NCBI RefSeq assembly: GCF_905397435.1
Contig: NZ_CAJPVI010000005.1
Location: 62,001 to 126,000 of the forward strand
Length of the DNA stretch: 64,000 bases
DNA from: Cupriavidus numazuensis
GTDB lineage: Bacteria; Pseudomonadota; Gammaproteobacteria; Burkholderiales; Burkholderiaceae
Direction: 5' to 3'
How positions within the stretch are numbered: the first letter of the stretch is position 1; each line of letters begins with the position of its first letter. The notes beneath the pieces were generated by a model. That model searched no databases and was not told the origin of the DNA. It was given only the letters and a program-made list of their open reading frames with translations. A program made the position numbers and the translations under genes. Of this stretch, positions 44,171 through 53,189 are shown in pieces.

Positions 44171-45751
44171 TCAGGCGTTCTTGGTATTCGTCGGCAGGAT
44201 GTCGCGGACGGCAGCAGGCCAACCTGCCCCCGCATCGCCCTGTACCACCCACTGCTTCATCGCTTCGATATCCGGCGCCAGGTAGCGGTCGGCCTCAACG
44301 AACGCTACGCGCGCACGGATGCGGGCCAGTTCCTGCTCCACCAGCGGCGACGACTTCAGCGGGCGATGGAATTCGATGCCCTGCGCGGCGGCCATCGCTT
44401 CAATGCCGACCACCACCGCGGTATTGGCCGCCATATCGCCAAGGCGGCGTGCGCCGTATGTGGCCATCGACACATGGTCTTCCTGGTTGGCCGACGTCGG
44501 CAGGCTGTCCACGCTCGACGGATGCGCGAGCGACTTGTTTTCCGATGCGAGCGCCGCCGCGGTGACCTGCGCAATCATGAAGCCGGAATTCAGGCCACCA
44601 TCGCGCACGAGGAACGGGGGCAGACCGGACAGGCCCGTGTCCAGCAGCAGCGCGAGGCGGCGCTCGGAAATCGCCCCGATCTCGGCAATCGCCAGCGCGA
44701 TGATGTCGGCGGCGAACGCGACCGGCTCGGCGTGGAAATTGCCGCCGGAGATCACATCGCCCTGCTCCGGGAACACGAGCGGATTGTCCGAGGCGGCATT
44801 CGCTTCGATGCGCAGGATGCGCGCGGCGTGCTGCAGGTTGTCGAGACAAGCGCCCATCACCTGCGGCTGGCAACGGATCGAGTACGGGTCCTGCACGCGG
44901 CCGCAGGCCTTGTGCGAATCGACGATCTCGCTGCCGTCGAGCATCGCGCGCGCCGCGCCGGCCACGGCGATCTGGCCAGCCTGACCGCGCGCTTCATGGA
45001 TGCGCGCATCGAACGGCTTGACCGAGCCCTTGATGGCTTCAAGCGACAGCGCGCCGGCCACCAGACCGGCAGCAAAGGTATCTTCGGCGGCGAACAGGCC
45101 GGCCAGCGCCAGCGCCGTGGAAACCTGCGTGCCGTTGAGCAGCGCCAGGCCTTCCTTCGGGCCGAGTTCGAACGCCGACAGGCCGGCGTGTGCAAGGCCT
45201 TCGGCAGCCGGCACGCGGCGGCCATCGACGATCACATCGCCCACGCCGATCAGCGTGCAAGACATATGCGCCAGCGGCGCCAGGTCGCCCGAGGCACCCA
45301 CCGAGCCCTTGGCCGGGATGCACGGCGTGACGCCGTGGTTGGCCAGCGCGAGCAGCGCTTCGATGATCTCGGGACGCACGCCCGAATGGCCGCGCGCGAG
45401 GCTCACCGCCTTGATCGCCAGGATCACGCGGACCACGTCTTCGGCCAGGTCCGGGCCGGTGCCGACGCTGTGCGACAGCACCAGGTTGCGCTGGAGCGTC
45501 GCCAGCTTGTCGTTCGGAATGCGTGTCTGCGCCAGCTTGCCGAAGCCGGTGTTGATGCCGTAGACCACGGCATCGGCCTCGATGATGTCCTGCACAGTGG
45601 CCTGTGCGGCACGTACGCCGGCCCAGGCCGAGTCGGCCATCTCCAGGCGCACTTCGCCGCGATAGATACGGCGCAGGTCGGCCAAGGTGACCTGGCCCGG
45701 ATTCAGGGTCAGCAGCGGGCGGGAGGCTTGGTTGGTTTGGCTGGCGCTCAT
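44171..45751 (-). CDS. hutH: Histidine ammonia-lyase
   Basis: The enzyme deaminates histidine to urocanate through an MIO cofactor. The 526-residue protein carries the MIO-forming Ala-Ser-Gly in [20 protein letters not shown] near residue 150, [20 protein letters not shown] near residue 63 and [19 protein letters not shown] near residue 400. The start at 45751 is chosen by family alignment; upstream codons enter the HutC operator. It is the first catabolic gene of the six-gene block, with a HutC-like site 25-36 bp upstream of its ATG. Confidence 0.95.
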   Translation of the reverse strand: MSASQTNQASRPLLTLNPGQVTLADLRRIYRGEVRLEMADSAWAGVRAAQATVQDIIEADAVVYGINTGFGKLAQTRIPNDKLATLQRNLVLSHSVGTGPDLAEDVVRVILAIKAVSLARGHSGVRPEIIEALLALANHGVTPCIPAKGSVGASGDLAPLAHMSCTLIGVGDVIVDGRRVPAAEGLAHAGLSAFELGPKEGLALLNGTQVSTALALAGLFAAEDTFAAGLVAGALSLEAIKGSVKPFDARIHEARGQAGQIAVAGAARAMLDGSEIVDSHKACGRVQDPYSIRCQPQVMGACLDNLQHAARILRIEANAASDNPLVFPEQGDVISGGNFHAEPVAFAADIIALAIAEIGAISERRLALLLDTGLSGLPPFLVRDGGLNSGFMIAQVTAAALASENKSLAHPSSVDSLPTSANQEDHVSMATYGARRLGDMAANTAVVVGIEAMAAAQGIEFHRPLKSSPLVEQELARIRARVAFVEADRYLAPDIEAMKQWVVQGDAGAGWPAAVRDILPTNTKNA

Positions 45752-45775
45752 GAGTGTTTCCTGTCTTGTATGTTC

Positions 45776-45787
45776 CTGTCTATACAG
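45776..45787 (-). promoter_or_regulatory. HutC-like operator upstream of hutH (site A)
   Basis: The palindromic CTGTCTATACAG differs by one base from the perfect TGTATATACA-type site at 49299-49310. It is the exact reverse complement of the copy at 49454-49465. Confidence 0.65.
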
Positions 45788-45830
45788 CTTAGAACAAAAT
45801 TTGGGTGAGATGGATGACTTCTGTCGGAAA

Positions 45831-46589
45831 TCAGCCGAAAGCGGGATTGCCGTCGGCGCGGAAGCGACTGCCGAGGCGGTATCGGTTGCCCGGGTGCAGG
45901 CAACGCACAAAGGTCACGGGCACGCCGTTGGTCCACGTGCGGCGTGTCAGCATCAGGCAAGGTTGCGTCGGCGGCATTTCCAGCTGCGCGGCCTGTTCGG
46001 GCGTTGCGGAGATGGCGTCGACCACGTGCTCGACCTGGTCGTAGGGCACATTGCGCAGCAGGTACTCGCCGGGCTTGATGGCGCTGAAGTCCTGGGTGAT
46101 GAAATCGGGTGCCACGCGCGGATTGACGTAGCGGTCTTCGAGCTGCACGGGCACGCCGTCCTCGCGGTGCACGCAGACGGAGTGGAAGACCGACTCGCCC
46201 GTGCGCAACTCCAGCGCCGCGGCCACTTCGATCGACGCGGCCACGCGCTCGACCAGGATCACGTCGCAGGCATAGTCATGCCCGCGCATACGGATCTCGT
46301 CCTGCAGGTTGACCACGCTGAGCAGCGTGGACTGCGGCTTGTGCTCGGCCACGAAGGTACCCACGCCGGCCACGCGCACCACCCTGCCCTGCTCGGACAG
46401 TTCGCGCAGCGCGCGGTTGACAGTCATGCGCGACACGCCGAAGCGGGTCACCAGTTCCTGCTCCGACGGCACCCGGTCGCCCGGTTGCCACGCGCCGCTC
46501 TGGATCTGGCGGGCGATGTACTCCTTCACCTGCTGGTAGAGCGCGGTGGGAGAGGAAGCGGGACTGGCGTTGCCGACGGCGTGGTTCAT
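45831..46589 (-). CDS. hutC: HutC, GntR-family repressor of histidine utilisation
   Basis: The protein represses hut genes and is released by urocanate in the known family. The 252-residue protein has a GntR wHTH ([53 protein letters not shown]) and a UTRA effector domain ([52 protein letters not shown]). It follows the ABC ATPase gene by 5 bp and precedes hutH by 79 bp. It is therefore cotranscribed with the transporter and autoregulated through operators at 49299 and 49454. Confidence 0.94.
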   Translation of the reverse strand: MNHAVGNASPASSPTALYQQVKEYIARQIQSGAWQPGDRVPSEQELVTRFGVSRMTVNRALRELSEQGRVVRVAGVGTFVAEHKPQSTLLSVVNLQDEIRMRGHDYACDVILVERVAASIEVAAALELRTGESVFHSVCVHREDGVPVQLEDRYVNPRVAPDFITQDFSAIKPGEYLLRNVPYDQVEHVVDAISATPEQAAQLEMPPTQPCLMLTRRTWTNGVPVTFVRCLHPGNRYRLGSRFRADGNPAFG

Positions 46590-46594
46590 GGCGT

Positions 46595-47374
46595 TCAGTG
46601 CTCGGCCGCGGCCATGGCCTCGGCGCGGATCTCCTCGGTCAGCCGCGCCTTGAGCGCGGAAAACTCCGGCGACGTCTTGATCGTGTAATGGCGCGGATGC
46701 GGAAAATCGACCGCAATCTCGCTCTTGATCCGACCCGGCCTGGCGGAAAACACCGCCACCCGGTTGGCCATGAAGATGGCCTCGTCGATATCGTGGGTCA
46801 CGAATAATACCGTCTTGCGCGAAGCCTCCCAGATGCCGAGCAGCAATTCCTGCATCAGCACGCGGGTCTGGTTGTCGAGCGCGCCGAACGGCTCGTCGAG
46901 CAGCAGGATCTTCGGGTCATTGGCCAGCGCGCGCGCAATCGCGGTGCGCTGCTGCATGCCGCCCGAGAGCTGCTTCGGGTAGTGATGCTCGAAGCCGCGC
47001 AAACCCACGCGCTGGATAAAGAAGTCGCTGCGCTCGCGTTGCTCGGCCTCGCTCATGCCGCGCTCGCGCAGGCCGAAGCGCACGTTCTGCTCGATCGTGA
47101 GCCACGGGAACAGCGTGTAGGACTGGAACACCATGCCGCGGTCGGCGCCCGGGCCGGATACCGGCTGGCCGTCGAGCAGCACGGTGCCGCCGGTCGGCGT
47201 GTCGAGGCCAGCGACAATGCGCAGCAGCGTGGATTTGCCGCAGCCCGACGGGCCGAGGATGGTGACGAAGTCGTTGTCACGCACTTCGAAATCGACCGGC
47301 AACAGCGCCTGGGTCTGGCCGCCGCGCGGGTTGGTGAAGGTGCGCGAGACCTGCTGGATGGACAGTGCGCTCAT
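46595..47374 (-). CDS. ABC transporter ATPase (nitrate/sulfonate/taurine type) of the hut region
   Basis: The 259-residue ATP-binding subunit has Walker A ILGPSGCGKSTLLRIVAG near residue 39. The Q-loop is VFQSYTLFPWLT, the signature LSGGMQQRTAIARALANDP, and Walker B plus D-loop ILLLDEPFGALDNQTR. The H-loop is FVTHDIDEA. The start at 47374 overlaps the permease stop (TGATG). Together with the permease and binding protein it forms a complete importer. Location and HutC operators indicate uptake of histidine, urocanate or a related imidazole; the NMT1/TauA-type binding protein makes the substrate uncertain. Confidence 0.9.
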   Translation of the reverse strand: MSALSIQQVSRTFTNPRGGQTQALLPVDFEVRDNDFVTILGPSGCGKSTLLRIVAGLDTPTGGTVLLDGQPVSGPGADRGMVFQSYTLFPWLTIEQNVRFGLRERGMSEAEQRERSDFFIQRVGLRGFEHHYPKQLSGGMQQRTAIARALANDPKILLLDEPFGALDNQTRVLMQELLLGIWEASRKTVLFVTHDIDEAIFMANRVAVFSARPGRIKSEIAVDFPHPRHYTIKTSPEFSALKARLTEEIRAEAMAAAEH

Positions 47375-48228
47375 CAGATCGAACTCCACGGGAACAGGCG
47401 CTGGTTGGCCTGCTTGAAGACGAGGTCGGACACCAGCCCGATGCAGCCGATGACGATGATGCCGAAGATGATCTGCCCGGTGTTCAGCAGCGCCTGGCTG
47501 TCGGTAATCATGTGGCCGATGCCAGAGGACGAGCCGATCAGCTCGGCGACGATCACATAGGTCCACGCCCAGCCGAGCACCAGCCGCAGGATCTCTGCGA
47601 TCTCGGGCGCAGCGCCGGGAATCAGCACGCGCTTGACGATGCCACGGCTGTTGGCGCCGAGCGTATAGGCGGCTTCCACGAGATCCTTGCGCGCGCCGCC
47701 CACGGCGACCGCCACCATCAGCACGATCTGGAAGAACGAGCCGATGAAGATCACCAGCAGCTTCTGCGTTTCGCCGATGCCGGCCCACAGGATCAGCAGC
47801 GGAATGAAGGCCGAGGCCGGCAGGTAGCGGCAGAACGAGACGAACGGCTCGAAGAACGCCTCGGCCGCCTTGTACGCGCCCATCAGGATGCCAAGCGGCA
47901 CCGCGAGCACCGCCGCCAGCACGAAGCCGCCGAGCACGCGCCACACGGTCATGCCGATATCGCCGATGAAGTTGTACTGCGTGAACAGCGTGAGCCCTTC
48001 GCGCGCCATGGTCGCCGGATCGGCCAGGAACGTGCGCGGCACGAAGCCGCCCAGCGTCACCACGGCCCACACTGCGAAGAACAGCACGAAGAAGGACAGC
48101 CCCAGCACCCAGCGCGCGCGTGGCGACACCGGCACCAGCGGCGACAGCCACGGATGCCGGCGACGCGCCGGCCCTGCCTTGGCGGCCATGGCCACCGGCG
48201 CGGGGGAACTCACTTGAACTTGCGCCAT
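47374..48228 (-). CDS. ABC transporter permease of the hut region
   Basis: The 284-residue inner-membrane subunit of the SsuC/TauC type has about six TM helices. The N-terminal 40 residues are polar and basic. ALYQ-like transport segments follow: WRVLGGFVLAAVLAVPLGIL, MGAYKAAEAFFEPFVSFCRY and LPASAFIPLLILWAGIGETQ. The EAA loop region DLVEAAYTLGANSRGIVKRV carries the ATPase-contact glycine. It overlaps the ATPase gene by one base and follows the binding-protein gene by 15 bp. Confidence 0.9.
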   Translation of the reverse strand: MAQVQVSSPAPVAMAAKAGPARRRHPWLSPLVPVSPRARWVLGLSFFVLFFAVWAVVTLGGFVPRTFLADPATMAREGLTLFTQYNFIGDIGMTVWRVLGGFVLAAVLAVPLGILMGAYKAAEAFFEPFVSFCRYLPASAFIPLLILWAGIGETQKLLVIFIGSFFQIVLMVAVAVGGARKDLVEAAYTLGANSRGIVKRVLIPGAAPEIAEILRLVLGWAWTYVIVAELIGSSSGIGHMITDSQALLNTGQIIFGIIVIGCIGLVSDLVFKQANQRLFPWSSI

Positions 48229-48243
48229 GACATCAACTCCTGC

Positions 48244-49221
48244 TTACTTCAGGAAACGCGCGTCGTAGAGCGTGGTCACGTCGGGCACCTGGCGGATCAC
48301 GCCGATGTCGAGCAGCACGCCGGCGGCTTCCTTGCTGAAGCTGGCCAGCTCGCCCGAGAAGAACTTGCGGTTGGCCTCGCGGTCCTGCCAGCGCAGGTAG
48401 GCCGACGACTTGGCGAACTGCTCGCCGGTCTGCTTGACCGCGGCGCCCATAATCTCGTTCGACTTTTCGGGCTCCTTGCGGATCATCTCGATCGCTTCGA
48501 AATAGCTGTCGACCAGCGCCTGCGCGGCCTTGGGATTGTCCTTGAGCCACTTGGGCGCGCAGCCGAGCGTGTCGGTCACCATCGGGTAGTCGAGCGTGGT
48601 GGCCAGGATCTTGCCCTTGTCCGGGTTCTGGCGAACAGTCGACAGGTACGGCTCGTACGTCATGGCGCCGTCGTTCTGACCGGCCACAAAGGCCTGCGCG
48701 GCCGCCTGCGGCGACAGCGTGGTGACCTTCACGTCCTTAAGCGTCATGCCGTTCTTCTTCAGCATCCAGGCCAGCCCGAAATACGGCGCGGTACCCGGCG
48801 CATCGACGCCGATGGTCTTGCCCTTCAGGTCGGCAAAGCTCTTCACGTCGGCGCGCACGGCCAGGCCGTCGGCACCGTAGGACTTGTCGAGTTGCACGAT
48901 CTGCGTGATCGGCACGCCGTTGGCGTTCCAGGCGACATGCGTTTCCACGGTCGTCGCGGCGCATTGGATCGCGCCCGAAGCCAGTGCCAGATGGCGGTCC
49001 TTCTGCGGAATCATCTTGATGTCCACGTCGAGACCGTGCTTCTTGAAGATTCCTGCCTTGTCGGCCAGCGTCAGCGGCGCGAAGCCGGTCCAGCCGCTCA
49101 TGCCGAGCGTGACCTGCGTGGTCTGGGCATGGGCAGCGCCGGCCATGGCAACCGCTGCCAACAGCGACACGCGGGCCATGCGCATGGCGGCCTGACCTGC
49201 AATCCGGCTCTGAATCCTCAT
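48244..49221 (-). CDS. ABC transporter substrate-binding protein, NMT1/TauA-like, of the hut region
   Basis: The 325-residue periplasmic protein has a Sec signal (RMARVSLLAAVAMAGAAHA cleavage) and a type II binding fold. Visible blocks are VTLGMSGWTGFAPLTLADKA, GIFKKHGLDVDIKMIPQKDR, FADLKGKTIGVDAPGTAPYF and PQAAAQAFVAGQNDGAMTYE. Relatives bind sulfonates, thiamine precursors or aromatic acids. It is the first gene of the leftward transporter-hutC transcript, with a perfect HutC-like palindrome 78-89 bp upstream of its ATG. An imidazole ligand such as urocanate or histidine is inferred from regulation and context only. Confidence 0.88.
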   Translation of the reverse strand: MRIQSRIAGQAAMRMARVSLLAAVAMAGAAHAQTTQVTLGMSGWTGFAPLTLADKAGIFKKHGLDVDIKMIPQKDRHLALASGAIQCAATTVETHVAWNANGVPITQIVQLDKSYGADGLAVRADVKSFADLKGKTIGVDAPGTAPYFGLAWMLKKNGMTLKDVKVTTLSPQAAAQAFVAGQNDGAMTYEPYLSTVRQNPDKGKILATTLDYPMVTDTLGCAPKWLKDNPKAAQALVDSYFEAIEMIRKEPEKSNEIMGAAVKQTGEQFAKSSAYLRWQDREANRKFFSGELASFSKEAAGVLLDIGVIRQVPDVTTLYDARFLK

Positions 49222-49531
49222 TGGTAAGCTCCTTTGGTTTGTCCGTCAGCGGCAGCGCCATGCTTGTGGCAGTGCTCGGTTCCGGAGATTTTACAATCCT
49301 GTATATACAAGTCAATGTAGTAGTTGCCCGAGGCAATGAAGCGCTACGAGCGCCATATCAGGCGCTTTTTTGGCAAATGCGCGGCCGGACGCACAGTCGG
49401 ACAGCGACTGGCGCGCGGGCAACTTGCCCCGCACCGGTGCAAAAAACCGATTGCTGTATAGACAGGAAGCGACGAGTCGTCAGGAACGCAAGCGCCGTGC
49501 CTGAAACGGCACGGCGCAACGCACGCCCGGA
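49222..49531. promoter_or_regulatory. Promoter region of the hut transporter with two HutC-like operators
   Basis: This 310-bp gene-free region carries CTGTATATACAA at 49299-49310, containing the perfect palindrome TGTATATACA. It also carries CTGTATAGACAG at 49454-49465. Both match site A before hutH. Nothing else is recognisable. Confidence 0.65.
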
Positions 49532-50509
49532 TCAGGCGTCAAAGAAGGAAGCGACGGTCGGATAGCGCAGCCGCAGGCGCAGCTCGCGTTTAAGGCGCCG
49601 GTTGTCGAGGCGGCGCGATTCGCTCATGAAACTGAGCAGCGTGGGATCGATCACTTCGCGGGCCTGCTGGCGCGTGATCCGCGGCGGACGGGGCAGGCCA
49701 CGGCGGTCGGCAACCAGGTCGAAGTAATCGGCCATGCGCAGCTCGGTGTCGTCGCTGGCGTGGACAATGCGCTGGGCCCGGCCGCGGAACAGCGCGGCGA
49801 CCATGGTGCGGGCGAGGTCGTCGGCGTGGATGTGGCTGGTGTAGACGTCGTCCTGTGGCGCCAGGGCCGGCGTGCCGCGCTTGAGCCGCGCCACCGGCAG
49901 GCGATCTTCGGCGTAGATGCCGGGGATTCGCACGATGCTGGTACGCCAGCCGCCACTACGGCCGAACTTGCGCACGGCACGCTCGGCCGCGACGCGGCGG
50001 CGCGCGCGGGCCGTTTCGGGGCGTACGCGCGCGAATTCCGCCACCCGCGCACCAGCCCGGTCGCCGTAGACGCCCGAAGTGCTGGCATAGACAAAGGCCG
50101 GCCGGGTGCCTTGCCGGTCGGGTAGAATGACGGGCTCGCCGGCATGCGCCCGGCTGCGGCGCCACGCGGTGCGGCGCAGGGTGGCTAGCAAGGCGCGTGT
50201 GCGCGGATCGCCCTCGCCCGTTCCGGGCGGCGGCGCCAGATCCAGCACGCGGCTGGCCAGCCCGCGCAGGCGCGCAAGCGTGGCTGGCCGGTCGAGGTCC
50301 GCGACGAGCGGCACCGCGCCGGCCGCACGCAGTTCCGCGCGGCGCGCCGGCTGCGACGTCACGGCAAAAATACGCATGCGCGCCGACAGGATACGCAGGC
50401 AGCGCGTCCCCACATCCCCGCACCCCACGATCAACAGGCGCGGGCGGCCCAGACGAACGGCTGGGCGCGGACGGCGCGCTGGCTGCAGCTTCGTAAGAAT
50501 TTGGCTCAT
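49532..50509 (-). CDS. NAD-dependent epimerase/dehydratase family protein
   Basis: The 325-residue Rossmann-fold protein has LGRPRLLIVGCGDVGTRCLR (GxxGxxG-like GCGDVG) near residue 28. AFVYASTSGVYGDRAGARVA carries the Ser and Tyr of the SDR site, and VRIPGIYAEDRLPVARLKRG and TSHIHADDLARTMVAALFRG are the extended-SDR core. The N-terminal and central stretches are Arg-rich. Orthologues are usually annotated as NAD-dependent epimerases of unknown substrate. It starts only 9 bp from the divergent flavin-reductase start, so the two promoters must lie within each other's coding sequence. A longer in-frame extension through the neighbouring gene is an antisense artefact. Confidence 0.82.
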   Translation of the reverse strand: MSQILTKLQPARRPRPAVRLGRPRLLIVGCGDVGTRCLRILSARMRIFAVTSQPARRAELRAAGAVPLVADLDRPATLARLRGLASRVLDLAPPPGTGEGDPRTRALLATLRRTAWRRSRAHAGEPVILPDRQGTRPAFVYASTSGVYGDRAGARVAEFARVRPETARARRRVAAERAVRKFGRSGGWRTSIVRIPGIYAEDRLPVARLKRGTPALAPQDDVYTSHIHADDLARTMVAALFRGRAQRIVHASDDTELRMADYFDLVADRRGLPRPPRITRQQAREVIDPTLLSFMSESRRLDNRRLKRELRLRLRYPTVASFFDA

Positions 50510-50518
50510 AGATCGATT

Positions 50519-51583
50519 ATGGCTTATCAAGTAACCGTCATGCCCAGCGGCCACAAGTTTGAAGTGGCCGACGATGAAACCATCCTGGGCGCCGCCCTGC
50601 GCCACAGCATCGGCCTGCCCTACGGCTGCAAGAACGGTGCATGCGGCTCGTGCAAGGGCCGCGTGCTGGAAGGCTCGATCGTACAGGGCGATCATGCCCC
50701 GGCCGCGCTGACCGCACAGGAAAAAACCGAAGGCCGCGCGCTGTTCTGCTGCGCGAACGCCAGCTCGGACATCACCATCGAATGCCGCGAGGTGCACGGC
50801 GCCGGCGACATCCCGATCAAGAAGGTGCCGTGCCGCGTCACCTCGCTGGAACGCCTGGCCGACGACGTCATCGCCATCAAGCTGCAGCTGCCCGCCACCG
50901 AGCGCATGCAGTACCTGGCCGGCCAGTACGTGGAATTCCTGCTGCGCGACGGCAAGCGCCGCAGCTACTCGATCGCCACGCCGCCGCATGAAGACGGCCC
51001 GATCGAACTGCATATCCGCCACATGCCGGGCGGCGCGTTCACCGACTACGTGTTCGGCGCCAAGGAAGGCGCGCCGGCCATGAAGGAACGCGACATCCTG
51101 CGCTTCGAAGGCCCGCTGGGCAGCTTCTTCCTGCGCGAGGAATCCGAGGCGCCGATGATCCTGCTGGCCTCCGGCACGGGCTTCGCGCCGATCAAGGCGA
51201 TCGTCGAACACGCGGCCTACACCGGCATCACGCGCCCCATGACGCTGTACTGGGGCGGCCGCCGGCCGAAGGACCTGTACATGCACGCGCTGTGCGAGCA
51301 GTGGGCGCGCGACCTGCCGAACTTCAAGTACGTGCCGGTGATCTCCGACGCGCTGCCGGAAGACAACTGGAACGGCCGCACCGGCTTTGTCCACCAGGCC
51401 GTGATCGCCGATCATCCCGACCTGTCGGGCCACGAGGTCTATGCCTGCGGCGCGCCGGTGATGATCAACGCTGCCCGTGGCGATTTCACGAAGCAGTGCA
51501 AGCTGCATGAGGACGCGTTCTTCGCCGACTCGTTCACGTCCGAGGCCGATATGCACCCGGCCGGCTCGGCACCGGCGGCCTGA
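50519..51583 (+). CDS. 2Fe-2S ferredoxin / FAD reductase (CDP-6-deoxy-delta-3,4-glucoseen reductase-like)
   Basis: The 354-residue electron-transfer protein has a plant-type ferredoxin domain: YGCKNGACGSCKGRVLEGSI gives C-X4-C-X2-C near residues 36-44, and a fourth Cys lies in FCCAN near residue 76. An FNR-type reductase follows: RSYSIATPPHEDGPIELHIR binds FAD, PMILLASGTGFAPIKAIVEH binds NAD(P)H, and VYACGAPVMINAA lies near the end. Proteins of this type are often called AscD-like. The partner oxygenase or dehydratase is unknown. The ATG at 50519 lacks a clear Shine-Dalgarno and sits 9 bp from the divergent gene's start. Confidence 0.85.
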   Translation: MAYQVTVMPSGHKFEVADDETILGAALRHSIGLPYGCKNGACGSCKGRVLEGSIVQGDHAPAALTAQEKTEGRALFCCANASSDITIECREVHGAGDIPIKKVPCRVTSLERLADDVIAIKLQLPATERMQYLAGQYVEFLLRDGKRRSYSIATPPHEDGPIELHIRHMPGGAFTDYVFGAKEGAPAMKERDILRFEGPLGSFFLREESEAPMILLASGTGFAPIKAIVEHAAYTGITRPMTLYWGGRRPKDLYMHALCEQWARDLPNFKYVPVISDALPEDNWNGRTGFVHQAVIADHPDLSGHEVYACGAPVMINAARGDFTKQCKLHEDAFFADSFTSEADMHPAGSAPAA

Positions 51584-51642
51584 GGCGCGCCCCGCCAGCC
51601 GTTCCGTCAGCACAACAATGCCCGGGATTGCCAAAATTCGTT

Positions 51643-51671
51643 TTGACACCCGGGCGCATGCGCCTTATATT
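51643..51671 (+). promoter_or_regulatory. Near-consensus promoter of the aminotransferase leader
   Basis: TTGACA (51643-51648), a 17-bp spacer and TATATT (51666-51671). The transcript would start at about 51677-51679, at or next to the leader-peptide ATG. Confidence 0.8.
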
Positions 51672-51678
51672 TGCCCGC

Positions 51679-51747
51679 ATGCACATGACCTTCAACCGAC
51701 GCCGCAGCTTCCGTACGTCGCTCCCCGCTGGGGTGCCACGCGGCTGA
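51679..51747 (+). CDS. Arg-rich leader peptide (predicted attenuator)
   Basis: The 22-codon ORF starts MHMTFNRRRSFRTSL and ends GVPRG. It has three consecutive Arg codons (51697-51705), a fourth at 51712-51714 and a fifth at 51739-51741. It begins at or within a few bases of the predicted transcript start, so it may be leaderless from the first ATG or use the second at 51685. The stop (51745-51747) lies 28 bp before an intrinsic terminator. This is the classical layout of an amino-acid attenuator. Confidence 0.55.
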   Translation: MHMTFNRRRSFRTSLPAGVPRG

Positions 51748-51775
51748 CCGTCGACTGCGTCTGTTCATGTCAACG

Positions 51776-51808
51776 AGCCACGGGCAACCCCCGTGGCTTT
51801 TTGTTTTT
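51776..51808 (+). terminator. Intrinsic terminator in the aminotransferase leader
   Basis: AGCCACGGG (51776-51784) pairs with CCCGTGGCT (51790-51798) over the loop CAACC, followed by TTTTGTTTTT. It lies 57 bp upstream of the aminotransferase ATG. CCCGCTGG at 51724-51731, inside the leader ORF, can pair with CCACGGG (51778-51784) and would break this stem. Confidence 0.85.
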
Positions 51809-51864
51809 GTTCCGGTTCCCAATCCCGTCCGTCCATCGTTTAAAGCCGACCCCTGGAGTCCGCC

Positions 51865-53052
51865 ATGGCATTTGCTGAGTATCCCGTTCAATCGCTGATG
51901 TACATCACCAACCGGCCCGAACTCGTGTTCACCGAAGGCAAGGGCTCCTGGCTGACGGATCACAACGGCAAGCGATACCTGGACTTCGTGCAAGGCTGGG
52001 CAGTGAACTGCCTCGGTCACTCCAACCAGGGCATGGCCGACGCCGTGATCGCGCAGGCCGGCAAGCTGATCAACCCGAGCCCCGCGTTCTACAACGCGCC
52101 GATGATCAAGCTGGCCAAGCAGCTCACCGACAACAGCTGCTTCGACAAGGTCTTCTTCGCCAACAGCGGCGCCGAAGCCAACGAAGGTGCGATCAAGCTC
52201 GCGCGCAAATGGGGCCGCAAGCACAAGAACGGCGCGTTCGAGATCATCACCATGGACCATAGCTTCCATGGCCGCACGCTCGCCACCATGAGCGCGTCGG
52301 GCAAGGCCGGCTGGGACACCATCTTCGCGCCGCAGGTGCCGGGCTTCCCGAAGGCCGACCTGAACGACCTGGCCTCGGTCGAAAAGCTGATCACCGACAA
52401 GACCGTCGGCATCATGCTGGAGCCGGTGCAGGGCGAAGGCGGCGTGATCCCCGCCACGCGCGAGTTCATGCAGGGCCTGCGCGCGCTGGCCGACAAGCAC
52501 AAGCTGCTGCTGATCGTCGATGAAGTGCAGACCGGTTGCGGCCGCTGCGGCACGCTGTTCGCTTACGAACTGTCGGGCGTGGAGCCGGACATCATGACGC
52601 TGGGCAAGGGCATCGGCGGCGGCGTGCCGCTGTCGGCGCTGCTGTGCAAGGGCGAAGTGGCCAGCTTCGAGGCCGGCGACCAGGGCGGCACCTATAACGG
52701 CAACCCGCTGATGACCGCAGTGGGCAGCGCCGTGATCGAGCAGCTGACCGCACCGGGCTTCCTCGACGATGTGAAGGCCAAGGGTGAGTACCTGAAGGAG
52801 CAACTGCTGGTGCTGAGCAGCGAATTTGGCCTGGCCGGCGAACGCGGAGAAGGCCTGCTGCGCGCACTGCAACTTGGCAAGGACATCGGCCCGCAACTGG
52901 TCGAGGAAGCGCGCGATATGGGACCGGAAGGCCTGCTGCTGAACGCTCCGCGCGCCAACCTGCTGCGCTTCATGCCGGCACTGAACGTGACGCGCGAAGA
53001 GATCGACCAGATGATCGGCATGCTGCGTACGCTGCTGAAGAAGCTGGCCTGA
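51865..53052 (+). CDS. argD: Acetylornithine aminotransferase-family (class III) enzyme
   Basis: The PLP enzyme exchanges amino groups between N-acetylornithine and 2-oxoglutarate in arginine synthesis; related AstC and ornithine/GABA transaminases share the fold. The 395-residue protein has [20 protein letters not shown] near residue 95, [38 protein letters not shown] near residue 215 and the PLP lysine in [20 protein letters not shown] near residue 245. [14 protein letters not shown] replaces the usual GGTFGGNPL. RBS CCTGGAG lies 7 bp upstream. An Arg-rich leader with a terminator precedes it, supporting arginine control. The ArgD assignment over a catabolic AstC is likely but not certain. 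Confidence 0.8.
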   Translation: MAFAEYPVQSLMYITNRPELVFTEGKGSWLTDHNGKRYLDFVQGWAVNCLGHSNQGMADAVIAQAGKLINPSPAFYNAPMIKLAKQLTDNSCFDKVFFANSGAEANEGAIKLARKWGRKHKNGAFEIITMDHSFHGRTLATMSASGKAGWDTIFAPQVPGFPKADLNDLASVEKLITDKTVGIMLEPVQGEGGVIPATREFMQGLRALADKHKLLLIVDEVQTGCGRCGTLFAYELSGVEPDIMTLGKGIGGGVPLSALLCKGEVASFEAGDQGGTYNGNPLMTAVGSAVIEQLTAPGFLDDVKAKGEYLKEQLLVLSSEFGLAGERGEGLLRALQLGKDIGPQLVEEARDMGPEGLLLNAPRANLLRFMPALNVTREEIDQMIGMLRTLLKKLA

Positions 53053-53104
53053 GCGGCAGACGCAACTGGCCGTGAACGGCCCCTCTCCCTGCCCTCAGGG
53101 AGTT

Positions 53105-53131
53105 GGGACGGGGCACCGGACGCCCCGTCCC
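53105..53131 (+). terminator. GC-rich hairpin after the aminotransferase gene
   Basis: GGGACGGGGC and GCCCCGTCCC form a 10-bp stem with the loop ACCGGAC. There is no T-run. It lies between the convergent aminotransferase and EF-hand genes. Confidence 0.5.
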
Positions 53132-53189
53132 GCTGTGACACCTCACGCGGCTTAGTGCATTTCGCACATGTCACCGCGCCAGCGAACGG

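Noticed and set aside
50510-51649. Extension of the epimerase-like gene across the 2Fe-2S reductase
   Set aside because: It is antisense to an obvious gene and carries no motifs; high GC creates long open antisense frames.
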